NCBI GenBank assembly: GCA_035628505.1
Contig: DASPJR010000157.1
Span: forward strand, 1 to 63,765
DNA length: 63,765 nt
Source of the DNA: DASPJR01 sp035628505
GTDB lineage: Bacteria; Planctomycetota; SZUA-567; H5-PLA8
Reading direction: 5' to 3'
Under the pieces are notes generated by a model. The model ran no database searches. It saw only the letters and a list, made by a program, of their open reading frames with translations, and was not told the origin of the DNA. A program made the translations under genes and the position numbers. This document shows, one piece after another, positions 9,931 to 19,213 of this stretch (its first letter is position 1; each line of letters begins with the position of its first letter).

Positions 9931-9971
9931 AAGACAGCCTGAGTGCCGCTTGAAACAGCAGCACTCAGGCT
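9931..9971 (-). terminator. Probable terminator of the DUF6288 gene
   Basis: An 11-bp perfect stem (agcctgagtgc/gcactcaggct) with a 14-base loop is followed on the minus strand by TGTCTTTTG. It lies 22 bases past the stop codon at 9993. The T tract is imperfect. Confidence 0.65.
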
Positions 9972-9992
9972 GCGCGTACTTCTTCTGAAGAG

Positions 9993-12900
9993 TTACTTTG
10001 CTTTCGCGCTCGCCCCACCGTTGGCGATGAAGGTCACGCGCTTGCTTCCGCCGAACGCTTGCGAGCCGAGTGTCAGCGTCAGCGGCAGATCCAGCGTCTG
10101 TTTCGTTTCTGTATTGAAGAGTCCGCCATCCTCCCATACGTGCGACCACGTACCGCGCCTGATGCTGGCTTTGAAACTCCAGCCTTTCGCCTTGTTGAAC
10201 TTCAGGCTGAATGATCCGTTGGCACTCCGAGCGCGGCCTCTTGCATTCAGTTTAAAATTTGCGATCGCGGCGCCGGCATCAACCGAAGCCAGGACGTCCT
10301 TAGGGCTGAAATCCTGCGCCAGCGTCGGCAGGTAACCGCTGACTGTGTAACTATCCTTGTTCTTCGAGCGATAATTGATCGAGAGGCTATACAAGCGAAC
10401 CTCGACGGGCTCGGCGACCAGCGGCGCTTCCGCCAGGCTGCGGCTTGATATCGTGCTGATCTCAATGAAGCAGAGCTTGTTATTAATTGCGCCCGCCGCG
10501 CTGCTGACAGTCAAACGCCCATCGCTGACGCTGACGTCTTGAACGCCGGAGTACCAGCGCACAGTGGAATTCGGCGTGCCGCTCACAGTGAGAATTCCTT
10601 CGACAGTGAGCTTGTAGTCGCTGTCAAAGTAGCTTGGATCTCCGCACACGGCGCGCACGCGATACGTGCCGTTGGGCACGGCGATCTCCCAGACACCGTT
10701 GGGCGAGGTCTTCTGCATGTGAAGAAAGGTGTCGTAACGCTGGTCTGGCGAATTGGCAGCATTGCGGTCGCGTCCGGTGTTCGCAATATCGATGTTCCAT
10801 CCGTACGTGTAGCCATTGCCGCGATCGCCAAAAGTTTTGCCGCTGTCAGCAACATAGCCAGCTGGAACTGGCGCACCTGCGAGCTGGAAGTTTACATTGA
10901 TCGCGAAAGCTGGCGGCGGCGTATTGACGGTCACGGTTATCGAGCTCGTGACCTGTCCGCCACTTCCGTCGTCTACGCGAACATTCGCGGTGTACGTTCC
11001 TGCTGCACCGTAGCTGTGAGTGACGGTGGAACCCGTGGCGCTCGCGCCGTCACCGAAGTTCCAGAGATAGCTCAGTGCATCGCCATCCGCATCGCTGGCG
11101 GCAACGGAGAATTGGACGAGTTGGTCTGTCGTCGCGGGATTTGGCGTGGCAGTCGCACCTGAGGAGACGATCGGGGCCCTGTTCGGCTGCGCCGGGAAGA
11201 GCTGTGACGCCGGGATAATCGCTTTGGGCGTCGATGCGCTTGACCAGGCCAGCTTCGCGGAGGCGTAGCCGCCGTTTTCATAGAATTCCATCTTCAGCTT
11301 GTAACGCTGGCCTGCGGTCAGAGCGATACTGCCGCTCCATTCGGTCGCGGCCTGGTCAATCCATTTGTCAATGATGAGCTGCCCATTCACCCACAGCCGC
11401 ACGCCATCGTCCGTATTTGCGTAGAACGTGTAGGTTTGCGAGAACTGCGCGAGCACTTCGCCGCTCCATCGGATGCTGAACGAGTCAGCACCCATGCTGG
11501 ATGCAGGCGACGACGTGCCCCAATTGAAATTTACGGAGGCATCGGTTCGCGAAAACTTCAGGGCGGTAAAGTCCATGTTGTCGAAATATTCGCCCAGCAG
11601 CCCGGTGCCGTTTCCGGGAGGAGGAGGACTGTCGTTGTCCTTAATGGTAATTGTTGCGCTCTTGCTCGTGCCCAAGACGTAACCGGTGCCAGTGCTCAGC
11701 GTGAGCGTCACCGTTTCGTCGCCTTCATACATGGAATCGTCGACAGGCGTGATCTTGATCACCGAGGATGTCACGCCGGCTGGGATCGTGATTGAGCTCT
11801 GCAGAGCTGCGTAATCAGTTCCGTTCGCGGCGGATCCACTGATCGCGTAATTAATTGTGATCGGCGCTGCTGCCGCGGCTGAAAGCTGAATGGTAAAACT
11901 GCCGCTGTCCGGTCCGGTTTCGCCTGCCACGCCGTCCGAAACACTGATCGTTGCAGAAGGTGCGGCGGGGTTTACGTCGGGGACCCGGTAGCGTGTGATC
12001 GCCAGCTTCCGGTCTTTCAGACAGAGCATCAGTCCGATCGTTGCCGACTGCCATTCACGGCCGACATACCAGTAATCCGTTCCGGCTGATCCGGCGCGGC
12101 TGGGCTGTGCAACATACTGACCGGGTTCGACACAGCGTGCCATGTTGATGAACCAGACGTGATTATCGAGAATTTTGCGGAGGTCTGATGTATTGCGTGC
12201 GGCCGCGAGCGCGGCCCACTGCATTCCGACACCCTGGGAGCCATGGCAGTCTGGAAAATAGTGCTGGTGGTCGCCAAGATATTTCGAGCCGCGGAAAACG
12301 TAGGCGTCGCGCGAGCCATCGCTATTCACGAAGTTGATGCCCATCACGCCCGCGCCGGTGCGGCCCAGGTCCGTATCCATCGGCCCCCAGCTTGCGCCTG
12401 AGCCGCCATAAGCGACATTGCCGTCGCTGGCGGTGTTGTAAATCACGCGCGCGAGCGTCTTATCCATGTATATTTGCGACACGGTAGCCGCCTGCGTCTG
12501 CTTCATCAGTCCCCAGGTCATCAGTACCAGGCCGTTCATAACGCCCAGTTCGTCATAGCCGCCCCAGTTTTTCTGGTGCTGGTATTTGCCGTCGGCCAGT
12601 TGCGCAAAGACGAGGCCCTCGTCGACCTTCTTGAGGCCGGTCAATGCATTTGCGTCCTTCGTTGCCATGTAATATTCGCTGAGAAAAATACCGCCGTAGG
12701 TCAGGTTCCAGTTGTTCAAGCTTCCCGGGTCGGTCGGATTCAGGTTCTGGATGATGTTGTTCGCGGCACGCTGAATGTTCGTCGCGTACTTTGCATCGCC
12801 ACTTCCCAGAAGCGTCAGCGCCGCGGCAGCCGTGACATGAAGCCCGCCGGCCCAGCCGCCGTCAGCATATTGTTTTGCCGCAAGCGAGGCGCAGATTTCC

Positions 12901-13400
12901 TGCAGCAGCGTGTTTGATTTGGGGCAGTGATATGGCCACGTGCTTGTAAATTTTCCGAGCGTCCGCAGCGTGAGCGAAACATCAAACGTTGACGTGCCGC
13001 GTCGAACGGTAAGCTTCAAAATTCCATCTTTGCTTTCGCTTTCCTCGATGGCCATGCCGAAGTCCAACGGAGGACCCTTTCCGCCCGTGCGGGCGTACTC
13101 GGGAGGAAATCCAAACGTGAACGCGGTCGTGAACGGCCGTCCGTTGACACCGATGATGTAGTCTCCGGCTTGAATCTGGCCGGCCGCCGGCGAACCGGGA
13201 AAGACGTACATGACCTGAAAATCCAGCGAGTTCAGCTTTGCGCGGATTCCGGTTGGCCCGAGATTGAAATACGAGCCGGGCACCTGGTTATCAGGCGAAT
13301 AGGACGTCTTACTTGTCCACGGGTAGTCCTGAACCATGGAATACGCGTGGCTGGCAAGCACGGCCGCCGCCAGGATCACGATTGTCCAAACCTCTCTCAC
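9993..13400 (-). CDS. DUF6288 modular secreted protein (PDZ-like, alpha/alpha repeats, Calx-beta, PA14, PKD, malectin-like)
   Basis: A 1135-aa exported protein starting at GTG 13400 behind AGGAGGAG. After a signal peptide come a PDZ-like module (about 45-150; GSPAAGQIQAGDYIIGVNG) and a DUF6288 helical-repeat region (about 155-465; YHCPKSNTLLQE, GGWAGGLHVTAAAALTLLG). Next are Calx-beta (about 470-585; VDDSMYEGDETVTLTLS), PA14 (about 595-730; TDDGVRLWVNGQLIIDKW), PKD (about 738-825; YLWNFGDG) and a malectin-like module (about 830-985). The last ~130 residues are a domain shared with the C-terminus of the protein at 32553-35456. The modules suggest carbohydrate binding at the cell surface; the enzymatic role, if any, is unknown. 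It is probably co-transcribed with the YdjY gene, 64 bases upstream. Confidence 0.85.
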   Translation of the reverse strand: MREVWTIVILAAAVLASHAYSMVQDYPWTSKTSYSPDNQVPGSYFNLGPTGIRAKLNSLDFQVMYVFPGSPAAGQIQAGDYIIGVNGRPFTTAFTFGFPPEYARTGGKGPPLDFGMAIEESESKDGILKLTVRRGTSTFDVSLTLRTLGKFTSTWPYHCPKSNTLLQEICASLAAKQYADGGWAGGLHVTAAAALTLLGSGDAKYATNIQRAANNIIQNLNPTDPGSLNNWNLTYGGIFLSEYYMATKDANALTGLKKVDEGLVFAQLADGKYQHQKNWGGYDELGVMNGLVLMTWGLMKQTQAATVSQIYMDKTLARVIYNTASDGNVAYGGSGASWGPMDTDLGRTGAGVMGINFVNSDGSRDAYVFRGSKYLGDHQHYFPDCHGSQGVGMQWAALAAARNTSDLRKILDNHVWFINMARCVEPGQYVAQPSRAGSAGTDYWYVGREWQSATIGLMLCLKDRKLAITRYRVPDVNPAAPSATISVSDGVAGETGPDSGSFTIQLSAAAAAPITINYAISGSAANGTDYAALQSSITIPAGVTSSVIKITPVDDSMYEGDETVTLTLSTGTGYVLGTSKSATITIKDNDSPPPPGNGTGLLGEYFDNMDFTALKFSRTDASVNFNWGTSSPASSMGADSFSIRWSGEVLAQFSQTYTFYANTDDGVRLWVNGQLIIDKWIDQAATEWSGSIALTAGQRYKLKMEFYENGGYASAKLAWSSASTPKAIIPASQLFPAQPNRAPIVSSGATATPNPATTDQLVQFSVAASDADGDALSYLWNFGDGASATGSTVTHSYGAAGTYTANVRVDDGSGGQVTSSITVTVNTPPPAFAINVNFQLAGAPVPAGYVADSGKTFGDRGNGYTYGWNIDIANTGRDRNAANSPDQRYDTFLHMQKTSPNGVWEIAVPNGTYRVRAVCGDPSYFDSDYKLTVEGILTVSGTPNSTVRWYSGVQDVSVSDGRLTVSSAAGAINNKLCFIEISTISSRSLAEAPLVAEPVEVRLYSLSINYRSKNKDSYTVSGYLPTLAQDFSPKDVLASVDAGAAIANFKLNARGRARSANGSFSLKFNKAKGWSFKASIRRGTWSHVWEDGGLFNTETKQTLDLPLTLTLGSQAFGGSKRVTFIANGGASAKAK

Positions 13401-13464
13401 TGTTTTCTCCTCCTGTTAAGCCTCATAGCATGAGGCGGGTTTCTGATGCACGACGCCGTACGCT

Positions 13465-14487
13465 TCACGGGCGGTCTGTTAGGTTTTCGGGCGCTTGATC
13501 GTTGAGTTCGGCTTCGCCGGGGAGTGGCTCGCCCCAGGGTTCCACGATCAGCAGACACTTCGTGCCGCAGTCCGGCACGGCGAAGCGGTTGATGCGGTAT
13601 CCCGGTTTTTTCTGGGGGTCGATATGTCGCGTGTTAAGAGCGGTGTTCAGAACGGCGGAGGGATTGAACTTCAGCGCGGCAATGGGGCCTTCGAAATCCG
13701 CGGCAAGCGCGATACGCCCGGTTACAGGATTCGGGATGAATTCCGACCCTGTGAATACGAACGGCGCGATGCGCATGCTGCGCCGCGTCGCGCTGTTAAA
13801 CACAAAGGCTTCGATGGGGATACGAAGGGTCGAGACAAAGTGCGGATCGGCCGGCATAACCTCGTCTCGCTGGCCGGGATTGTCGCTGATCATTCCCGCG
13901 TGCGGCGCTTCGAACTGCCATTGAATCGATAGTCTTACACAGCTTGCGGCCGGCAGTTTGAGGGGCCCCGATTCCGGAAGACGTTCCACAGCCGCGTATC
14001 CGCAGGCAAGCAGTGCCAGGCAAAAATCCGACGGCCTCACCGCTGCGGCCAGTAGCGTCTCGTGAACCGGCGCGCTGGGGCTGCTATCCACTGCGAGGTA
14101 TTCGAGTTCGCCGTGGCGCAGCTTGAAAGATGCGGGGACAGCGAGAATGCGTCGGGCCCGATCGTAATAAATGGCGTCGCCGGCGGACCTGCGTGTCTTC
14201 AGCGTCGACATAGAGTCAACGTCGATCAATGGCAGCTTGTTCTCGCAAAACTGGTGATGCGCGATGATGCGATGCAGTGTGCGCAGCACCTGAGCGGAGT
14301 GCGGCGAATCGCTCTCGGCGGCGACCAGCGCGGCTGCCGTCTCGCTGCCGCCTCTGCAAAGCTCTGAAATGCCTTTTTCGCGCTCGGCACGGCTGGTTTG
14401 ATTCAGTTTCGCAATGCTGTCCTGAACACCAGCCGCATTCAGCGGAGCCGCCAGCAGCAGCATGAATCCAAAAGTCTTGTAGCACAT
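13465..14487 (-). CDS. YdjY-domain exported protein
   Basis: The 340-aa protein begins with a signal peptide (FGFMLLLAAPLNAAG) and starts at ATG 14487 behind GGAGGACGCGT. A helical N-terminal stretch (about 20-95) precedes a YdjY-type domain (about 110-320). YdjY hallmarks include GELEYLAVDSSPSAPVHETLL, FVFTGSEFIPNPVTGRIALAADFEG and AALKFNPSAVLNTAL. YdjY proteins occur in planctomycetes and near electron-transfer genes, but their function is not established. It is the first gene of a probable two-gene operon with the DUF6288 protein and diverges from the cytochrome gene across a 296-base gap. Confidence 0.78.
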   Translation of the reverse strand: MCYKTFGFMLLLAAPLNAAGVQDSIAKLNQTSRAEREKGISELCRGGSETAAALVAAESDSPHSAQVLRTLHRIIAHHQFCENKLPLIDVDSMSTLKTRRSAGDAIYYDRARRILAVPASFKLRHGELEYLAVDSSPSAPVHETLLAAAVRPSDFCLALLACGYAAVERLPESGPLKLPAASCVRLSIQWQFEAPHAGMISDNPGQRDEVMPADPHFVSTLRIPIEAFVFNSATRRSMRIAPFVFTGSEFIPNPVTGRIALAADFEGPIAALKFNPSAVLNTALNTRHIDPQKKPGYRINRFAVPDCGTKCLLIVEPWGEPLPGEAELNDQAPENLTDRP

Positions 14488-14783
14488 ACGCGTCCTCCAA
14501 TTGCCCGAAGATCACGCATGTGATGCTACGATGTGACAAGCCTGAAAAATCGACACAGCGTGCCGAATACGCGCCAAATTATGCCGCTCGGTGAACTCTG
14601 CTGCAGTGACGGGAGAGGCATGCAAAAGTTGCTGCGTGTTCTATATTTTGCTGCCTGTGAAGCGGTGATTTTTCAGGTTAGACTCTTTGAGCATCTGTTG
14701 ATTTTCTTCAGCGTCGCCCCGCGCTTCAGGGGTATTGAGTTTAAAATTGTAAGCACAGCTGTTTCATCGAGAGGACCGCTTCA

Positions 14784-17759
14784 ATGAAATGCTCCATCCC
14801 GAGTAGGCAGCGGAACACAGCAGCTCTGCTGCTTGGAACAATAATGCTCTGCATGGCAATACGCGCGGAAGATGCCGCACTCTCCCCCGGCCTGCTCGCA
14901 ACCTATTCAGACGCCGACTGCACCGTTTTGCAGATTGCGCCCACGCCGAATTTCCTGTTAAACGACAAGCAGAGCATCCATCCGGCACTCGCGCCGAAGT
15001 TCAAGGCGGAATGGTCGGGCTTGCTGAAAATTTTGCGGCGAGGTGAATATACGCTCAGCACGGCGGGCGCTGAGGCACGCATTCTTCTCGACGGAAAAGA
15101 AGTACAGGGAAAGCCCGTCGAGCTCGCTCCGGGTCAAATTCCGCTTCAGATTTTCTACGAATCAAAAGGAGGCATCTCGCGGCTGCAGCTGCTGTGGCAG
15201 TCGTCACATTTCAAGCTCGAGCCCGTGCCCAGCAATGTGCTCTACCACCGAAACGAGCCGGAAAAGCTTGCCTCATTTCAACAGATTGAACGCGGACGCG
15301 CGCTGGTTGAAGAACTGAATTGCACCGGTTGTCACGCACCCAAATCCAAAATGCCCGGCCGGCGTGGACCAGATCTGTCAACCATCGGCTCGCGCGCGAC
15401 GCCGCAGTGGATCTACAAATGGCTTGAGAATCCACAGCATTTTCGCGCACACGCTGTGATGCCCGCGATGCAGCTGAGCGACGAAGAGCGGCGCGACGTG
15501 GCGACGTTTTTAGGCGGCCTGAAGACCGGCAAACCTGAAGAGAAGCAGAAGAAGATCAGCGCGGAGCATTCGACTGACGGCAAAAAGCGCTTCGAGCAGG
15601 TCGGATGCATTGCCTGCCACCACGAAAAAGGAATCTCACTCGCCGGCATCGGATCGAAGATGACTTCCTCCGCGCTGGCCAGTTACATTCTCGATCCGCT
15701 CAGCGTCGACCCAAGCGGCCGCATGCCGGCACTCTTTGAACCGAAAAAAGACAAGGACAGCTATGATGCGCTGCTGATCGCCGAGTACCTCGTGCAGTCA
15801 AAGAATCCTGAGTTCGAGAAGACCTTTCCAGAAGGCGACAGCAAACGCGGCGAGGCGGTCATTCGCGCACGCGGCTGCGTTGCCTGCCACACGGTCAATC
15901 CGGACATCGAAGCACGCATGGCCGCAATGAAAAAGACAATGGCCGATCTGGGCCTGCAGGAGCAGAGCCCCTGGAAAGTCATCGGACCTTTTAGCGGCTC
16001 GCCGGCGAAATCCTTTCCGCCCGAGCAGAAGCTGGATCTCAACGCGGAGTACGATGGCGCGAACGGTCAGAAGCTGAAGTGGAAGGACGCGCCCGAATTC
16101 GTCGATGGCAAGCGTCACAACCTTTTCGGCGGACTGGAGAATGCTACCGCCTACCTCACGCGCACGGTTACCGCGAGTAAAGAGACCTACCTGACGGCGT
16201 ACATGGGCAGCGACGACACGGTCACGCTCTGGGTGAACGGCGAAAAGGCCTACGAGTCGATGGCGCCGCGCGGCATGCCTGAAGAAAAGGACCGCGCGAC
16301 AATCAAGCTCAACGCAGGAACAAATACGCTGCTGATGAAGATCGGAAATTTCGGCGGCGGCTGGGAGTTCTTCTTTCGGCTTGCGCCCGCCTCGGAGCCG
16401 TTCACGAACACGCTCGCGGCGCCGCCATTTGAAAAGCTCGCCGCGGACAAAGGATGCCTCAGCGAAAATCCGGCTGCCGGACTGCCGCGCTATGGAATTG
16501 TGGCGGCTGAACGCGCCAGCATCGGCGCCTATCTCGCATCTCAGGCGCAGCAACCGGACCGCTCGCCGGCGCCCGTGCATGAGTTTTACCGCACCGTATC
16601 GAAGCTGAACTGCACCGCCTGTCATGAGCTGAATGGCTCACGACCGGCGGCCGAAATGAGCGAGGCCGCGCCCGTGATGACGCTGATGGGAGACAAGCTG
16701 CGCGTGAGCTGGCTCGACAGCGTGCTGAATCAGCGGGTACGCAGCCGCGGCTGGATGCATCTGAAAATGCCGCATTTCGGAAAAGAGCTGACCGCCGCCT
16801 TGCCGCAGCAATTCGCCGCGATGGCTGGTGCCGAGCTCTCCGATCCGCCGCTGCCGCCCGCGCCGAGCCTCGATCAGATCCGCACCGGAATAACGATGTT
16901 CGGCAAGGACAAGGGCGGCATGGCCTGTATTTCCTGTCACGACTACCAGGATCACAAGGCTGCAGGCGACATCCGCGGCATCGATCTGACAATGATCGCT
17001 TCGCGCATTCGCCCTGACTGGTTTCAGCGCTGGATGCGTGACCCCGCGCGCATTCAGCCGGGCACGGCCATGCCCCAGTTCTTTACGGATATGCCTGAGA
17101 ACGAGTCGCATCCGAAAATCGATCTACTCTGGAAAACGCTGGCACTCGGCCGAGCCATGCCGCAGCCTGCTGGGCTTGAAGGGCAGAAGAGCCTCGTCAT
17201 GGTCGTCAAAGACGAGCCGGTCATCGTGCGCGGATTCTTGCCGGGATCGTCGCTGCGATCGATCGCTGTCGGCCTGCCGGGATTTATTTCGTACGTCTTC
17301 GACGCCGAGCAATGCCAGCTTCGCTACGCTTGGCTCGGCGGGTTTCTGGACATGTCGCGCGAATGGACCGAACGCGGCGGTGGCCCACCTCAACCGCTGG
17401 GGCGCAAGTTCTACACCTCACCGGCGATGATGCAGATTCGCGTTGGCAAAGCCGAGGCTGAAGTGCCCGCGAAGTTCCTGGGTTACAAAGTCGTAAAGGG
17501 CTTGCCGATTTTTCAATACGCTCTTGAGGGCGTTACCATCAGCGAGCAGATCACCAATCCACCAGATTCGCTGGGGCTGGTGCGAACCTTTGAGCTCAGT
17601 TCGCCTGATAAGGATGTCTTCTTCGTCAAAGGCGAAGAGCGCGGCGTGAAGTACAGTTCCGACAAGGGTGAGTTCAACAACAACGTCCTGAAAATTCCGG
17701 CAGCTCAGTCCATCACATTTTCCGTGACGATTCTTGTGGATGAAAGGAAGGCCCCATGA
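14784..17759 (+). CDS. Five-haem c-type cytochrome with PA14 and a second lectin-like domain
   Basis: The 991-aa exported protein has a signal peptide (residues about 1-27) and an N-terminal PA14 module (about 30-150). Five CxxCH haem sites begin at C180 (CTGCH), C275 (CIACH), C365 (CVACH), C610 (CTACH) and C715 (CISCH). Between haems 3 and 4 sits a beta-sandwich (about 390-540; SPWKVIGPFSGSP, GSDDTVTLWVNGEKAYE, GTNTLLMKIGNFGGGWEFFF) of the kind attached to planctomycete cytochromes. A beta-rich domain follows haem 5. It probably carries electrons from oxidation of a carbohydrate bound at the surface. Its stop overlaps the next start (ATGA), so it is translationally coupled to the propeller protein, the likely redox partner. 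Confidence 0.88.
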   Translation: MKCSIPSRQRNTAALLLGTIMLCMAIRAEDAALSPGLLATYSDADCTVLQIAPTPNFLLNDKQSIHPALAPKFKAEWSGLLKILRRGEYTLSTAGAEARILLDGKEVQGKPVELAPGQIPLQIFYESKGGISRLQLLWQSSHFKLEPVPSNVLYHRNEPEKLASFQQIERGRALVEELNCTGCHAPKSKMPGRRGPDLSTIGSRATPQWIYKWLENPQHFRAHAVMPAMQLSDEERRDVATFLGGLKTGKPEEKQKKISAEHSTDGKKRFEQVGCIACHHEKGISLAGIGSKMTSSALASYILDPLSVDPSGRMPALFEPKKDKDSYDALLIAEYLVQSKNPEFEKTFPEGDSKRGEAVIRARGCVACHTVNPDIEARMAAMKKTMADLGLQEQSPWKVIGPFSGSPAKSFPPEQKLDLNAEYDGANGQKLKWKDAPEFVDGKRHNLFGGLENATAYLTRTVTASKETYLTAYMGSDDTVTLWVNGEKAYESMAPRGMPEEKDRATIKLNAGTNTLLMKIGNFGGGWEFFFRLAPASEPFTNTLAAPPFEKLAADKGCLSENPAAGLPRYGIVAAERASIGAYLASQAQQPDRSPAPVHEFYRTVSKLNCTACHELNGSRPAAEMSEAAPVMTLMGDKLRVSWLDSVLNQRVRSRGWMHLKMPHFGKELTAALPQQFAAMAGAELSDPPLPPAPSLDQIRTGITMFGKDKGGMACISCHDYQDHKAAGDIRGIDLTMIASRIRPDWFQRWMRDPARIQPGTAMPQFFTDMPENESHPKIDLLWKTLALGRAMPQPAGLEGQKSLVMVVKDEPVIVRGFLPGSSLRSIAVGLPGFISYVFDAEQCQLRYAWLGGFLDMSREWTERGGGPPQPLGRKFYTSPAMMQIRVGKAEAEVPAKFLGYKVVKGLPIFQYALEGVTISEQITNPPDSLGLVRTFELSSPDKDVFFVKGEERGVKYSSDKGEFNNNVLKIPAAQSITFSVTILVDERKAP

Positions 17760-19174
17760 GCCGCCTCGCGCTGGCGTTCTGTGCCGCGATGCTTCACGCG
17801 TGTTGTTTGGCGGGAGCGAACACGTCGTACCGACTCGAATCCATCACGGTGCCGGAGGACGTTCGCCTGGAAGTCGGAGGCATGGCGTTCTGGCCTGACG
17901 GGCGTCTGGTGATGTGCACCCGTCGCGGCGACGTGTGGACGATGAAAGACAATCAATGGAAGCGCTATGCCTGGGGGCTGCATGAACCGCTGGGCCTGCA
18001 TGCCGGAGCGAACGGTGAAATCTGGGTGATTCAACGCCCGGAGCTGACGCACATCCAGGACACCGACGGCGACGGCGTCGCTGATGTGTTCAAGAACGTC
18101 TGCGATGCGTGGGGCACCGCCGGCGATTATCACGAATTCTGTTACGGCCCCGTGGTCGATCGCGAAGGAAATTTCTGGGGCACGCTCAATCTTGCGAACC
18201 GCGGCGATCCAATTTCCAAGTGTGAGATGGGTTCGACGGCGCCGTACCGTGGCTGGTCTTTTAAGATTACGCCCAAGGGTGAATTTATCCCCGTCTCAAG
18301 CGGGCTGCGTTCGCCTAATGGCGTGGGCATGAACCTGGATGGAGACATTTTCTGCACCGAAAACCAGGGCGGCTGGGTGGGAACCTCGTGGCTGCATCAT
18401 CTCTCGCCGGGAGCGTTCCATGGCCATCCGGGCGGGCTGCGCTGGGACAAGACAATCAAGGACCTCGACAAGATGACGGTCGCCGACTTCGACAAGCTGC
18501 GAAAGCGGCCCGCGATCTGTTTTCCGCAAGGGATAGTCTCCAGTTCGCCGACCGAGCCGCGCTGGGACACGACCGGCGGCAAGTTCGGACCGTTTGCCGG
18601 ACAGGCGATCTGCGGCGATATGGCCAGCGGAAAGATCTGCCGCATCGCTCTGGAAAAAGTCGGCGGCGAATACCAGGGCGCGTGCTTTCCGTTCTGGACC
18701 GGCGGTGGCCTGGGTCAGGGCGCTAATCGTTTCGCGTGGGCGCCGGACGGCACCAGCGTTTACATCGGCCTTACCTCACGGGGTTGGGGAAATGGAGACG
18801 GTCTCAAGCGCCTGGTCTACACCGGCGAAGTGCCCATGGAAATCCTCACGATGACGCTCACGAAGAATGGCTTCGATTTGACGTTCACACAGCCGATCGA
18901 TCCGTCGACCGCCGATAAGCCTGAAGCGTATTCGATGCAGCACTACTACTACCACTATCACGCACAGTACGGTTCGCCGCAGGTCGACAACACACCTGTC
19001 AAGATACAGGAAGTGAAGGTCTCGGAGGACAAAAAGCGCGTATCGCTGATCGTCGGCGAACTCGTTCCGCTGCGCATCTATGAATTGCAGCTCAAAGATG
19101 TCAAAGGCGCCGGCGGCAAGCCGCTTCAGAATGCCAGCGCCTACTACACACTAAACCGCCGGATCCAGAACTGA
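17756..19174 (+). CDS. Exported beta-propeller protein (sugar-dehydrogenase-like), coupled to the cytochrome
   Basis: A 472-aa protein with a signal peptide (LALAFCAAMLHACCLAGA) and a six-bladed propeller (about 30-375): GGMAFWPDGRLVMCTRRGDVW, YAWGLHEPLGLHAGANGEIW, SGLRSPNGVGMNLDGDIFCTENQGGW. A short Ig-like tail ends the protein. The ATG overlaps the TGA of the cytochrome gene, with AAAGGAAGG as ribosome binding site. The context suggests electron transfer from the propeller enzyme to the five haems. It is homologous to the second half of the 784-aa protein at 1501-3855. The substrate and whether a PQQ site is intact are not decidable by eye. Confidence 0.85.
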   Translation: MSRLALAFCAAMLHACCLAGANTSYRLESITVPEDVRLEVGGMAFWPDGRLVMCTRRGDVWTMKDNQWKRYAWGLHEPLGLHAGANGEIWVIQRPELTHIQDTDGDGVADVFKNVCDAWGTAGDYHEFCYGPVVDREGNFWGTLNLANRGDPISKCEMGSTAPYRGWSFKITPKGEFIPVSSGLRSPNGVGMNLDGDIFCTENQGGWVGTSWLHHLSPGAFHGHPGGLRWDKTIKDLDKMTVADFDKLRKRPAICFPQGIVSSSPTEPRWDTTGGKFGPFAGQAICGDMASGKICRIALEKVGGEYQGACFPFWTGGGLGQGANRFAWAPDGTSVYIGLTSRGWGNGDGLKRLVYTGEVPMEILTMTLTKNGFDLTFTQPIDPSTADKPEAYSMQHYYYHYHAQYGSPQVDNTPVKIQEVKVSEDKKRVSLIVGELVPLRIYELQLKDVKGAGGKPLQNASAYYTLNRRIQN

Positions 19175-19194
19175 TGGACCCGGCGGCGGTTTTG
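19154..19194 (+). terminator. Possible terminator overlapping the end of the propeller gene
   Basis: AACCGCC (19154-19160) pairs with GGCGGTT (19185-19191), followed by TTT. The stop codon at 19172-19174 lies in the loop. The T tract is short. Confidence 0.4.
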
Positions 19195-19213
19195 GGGCGG
19201 GCAACTCGTTTTC

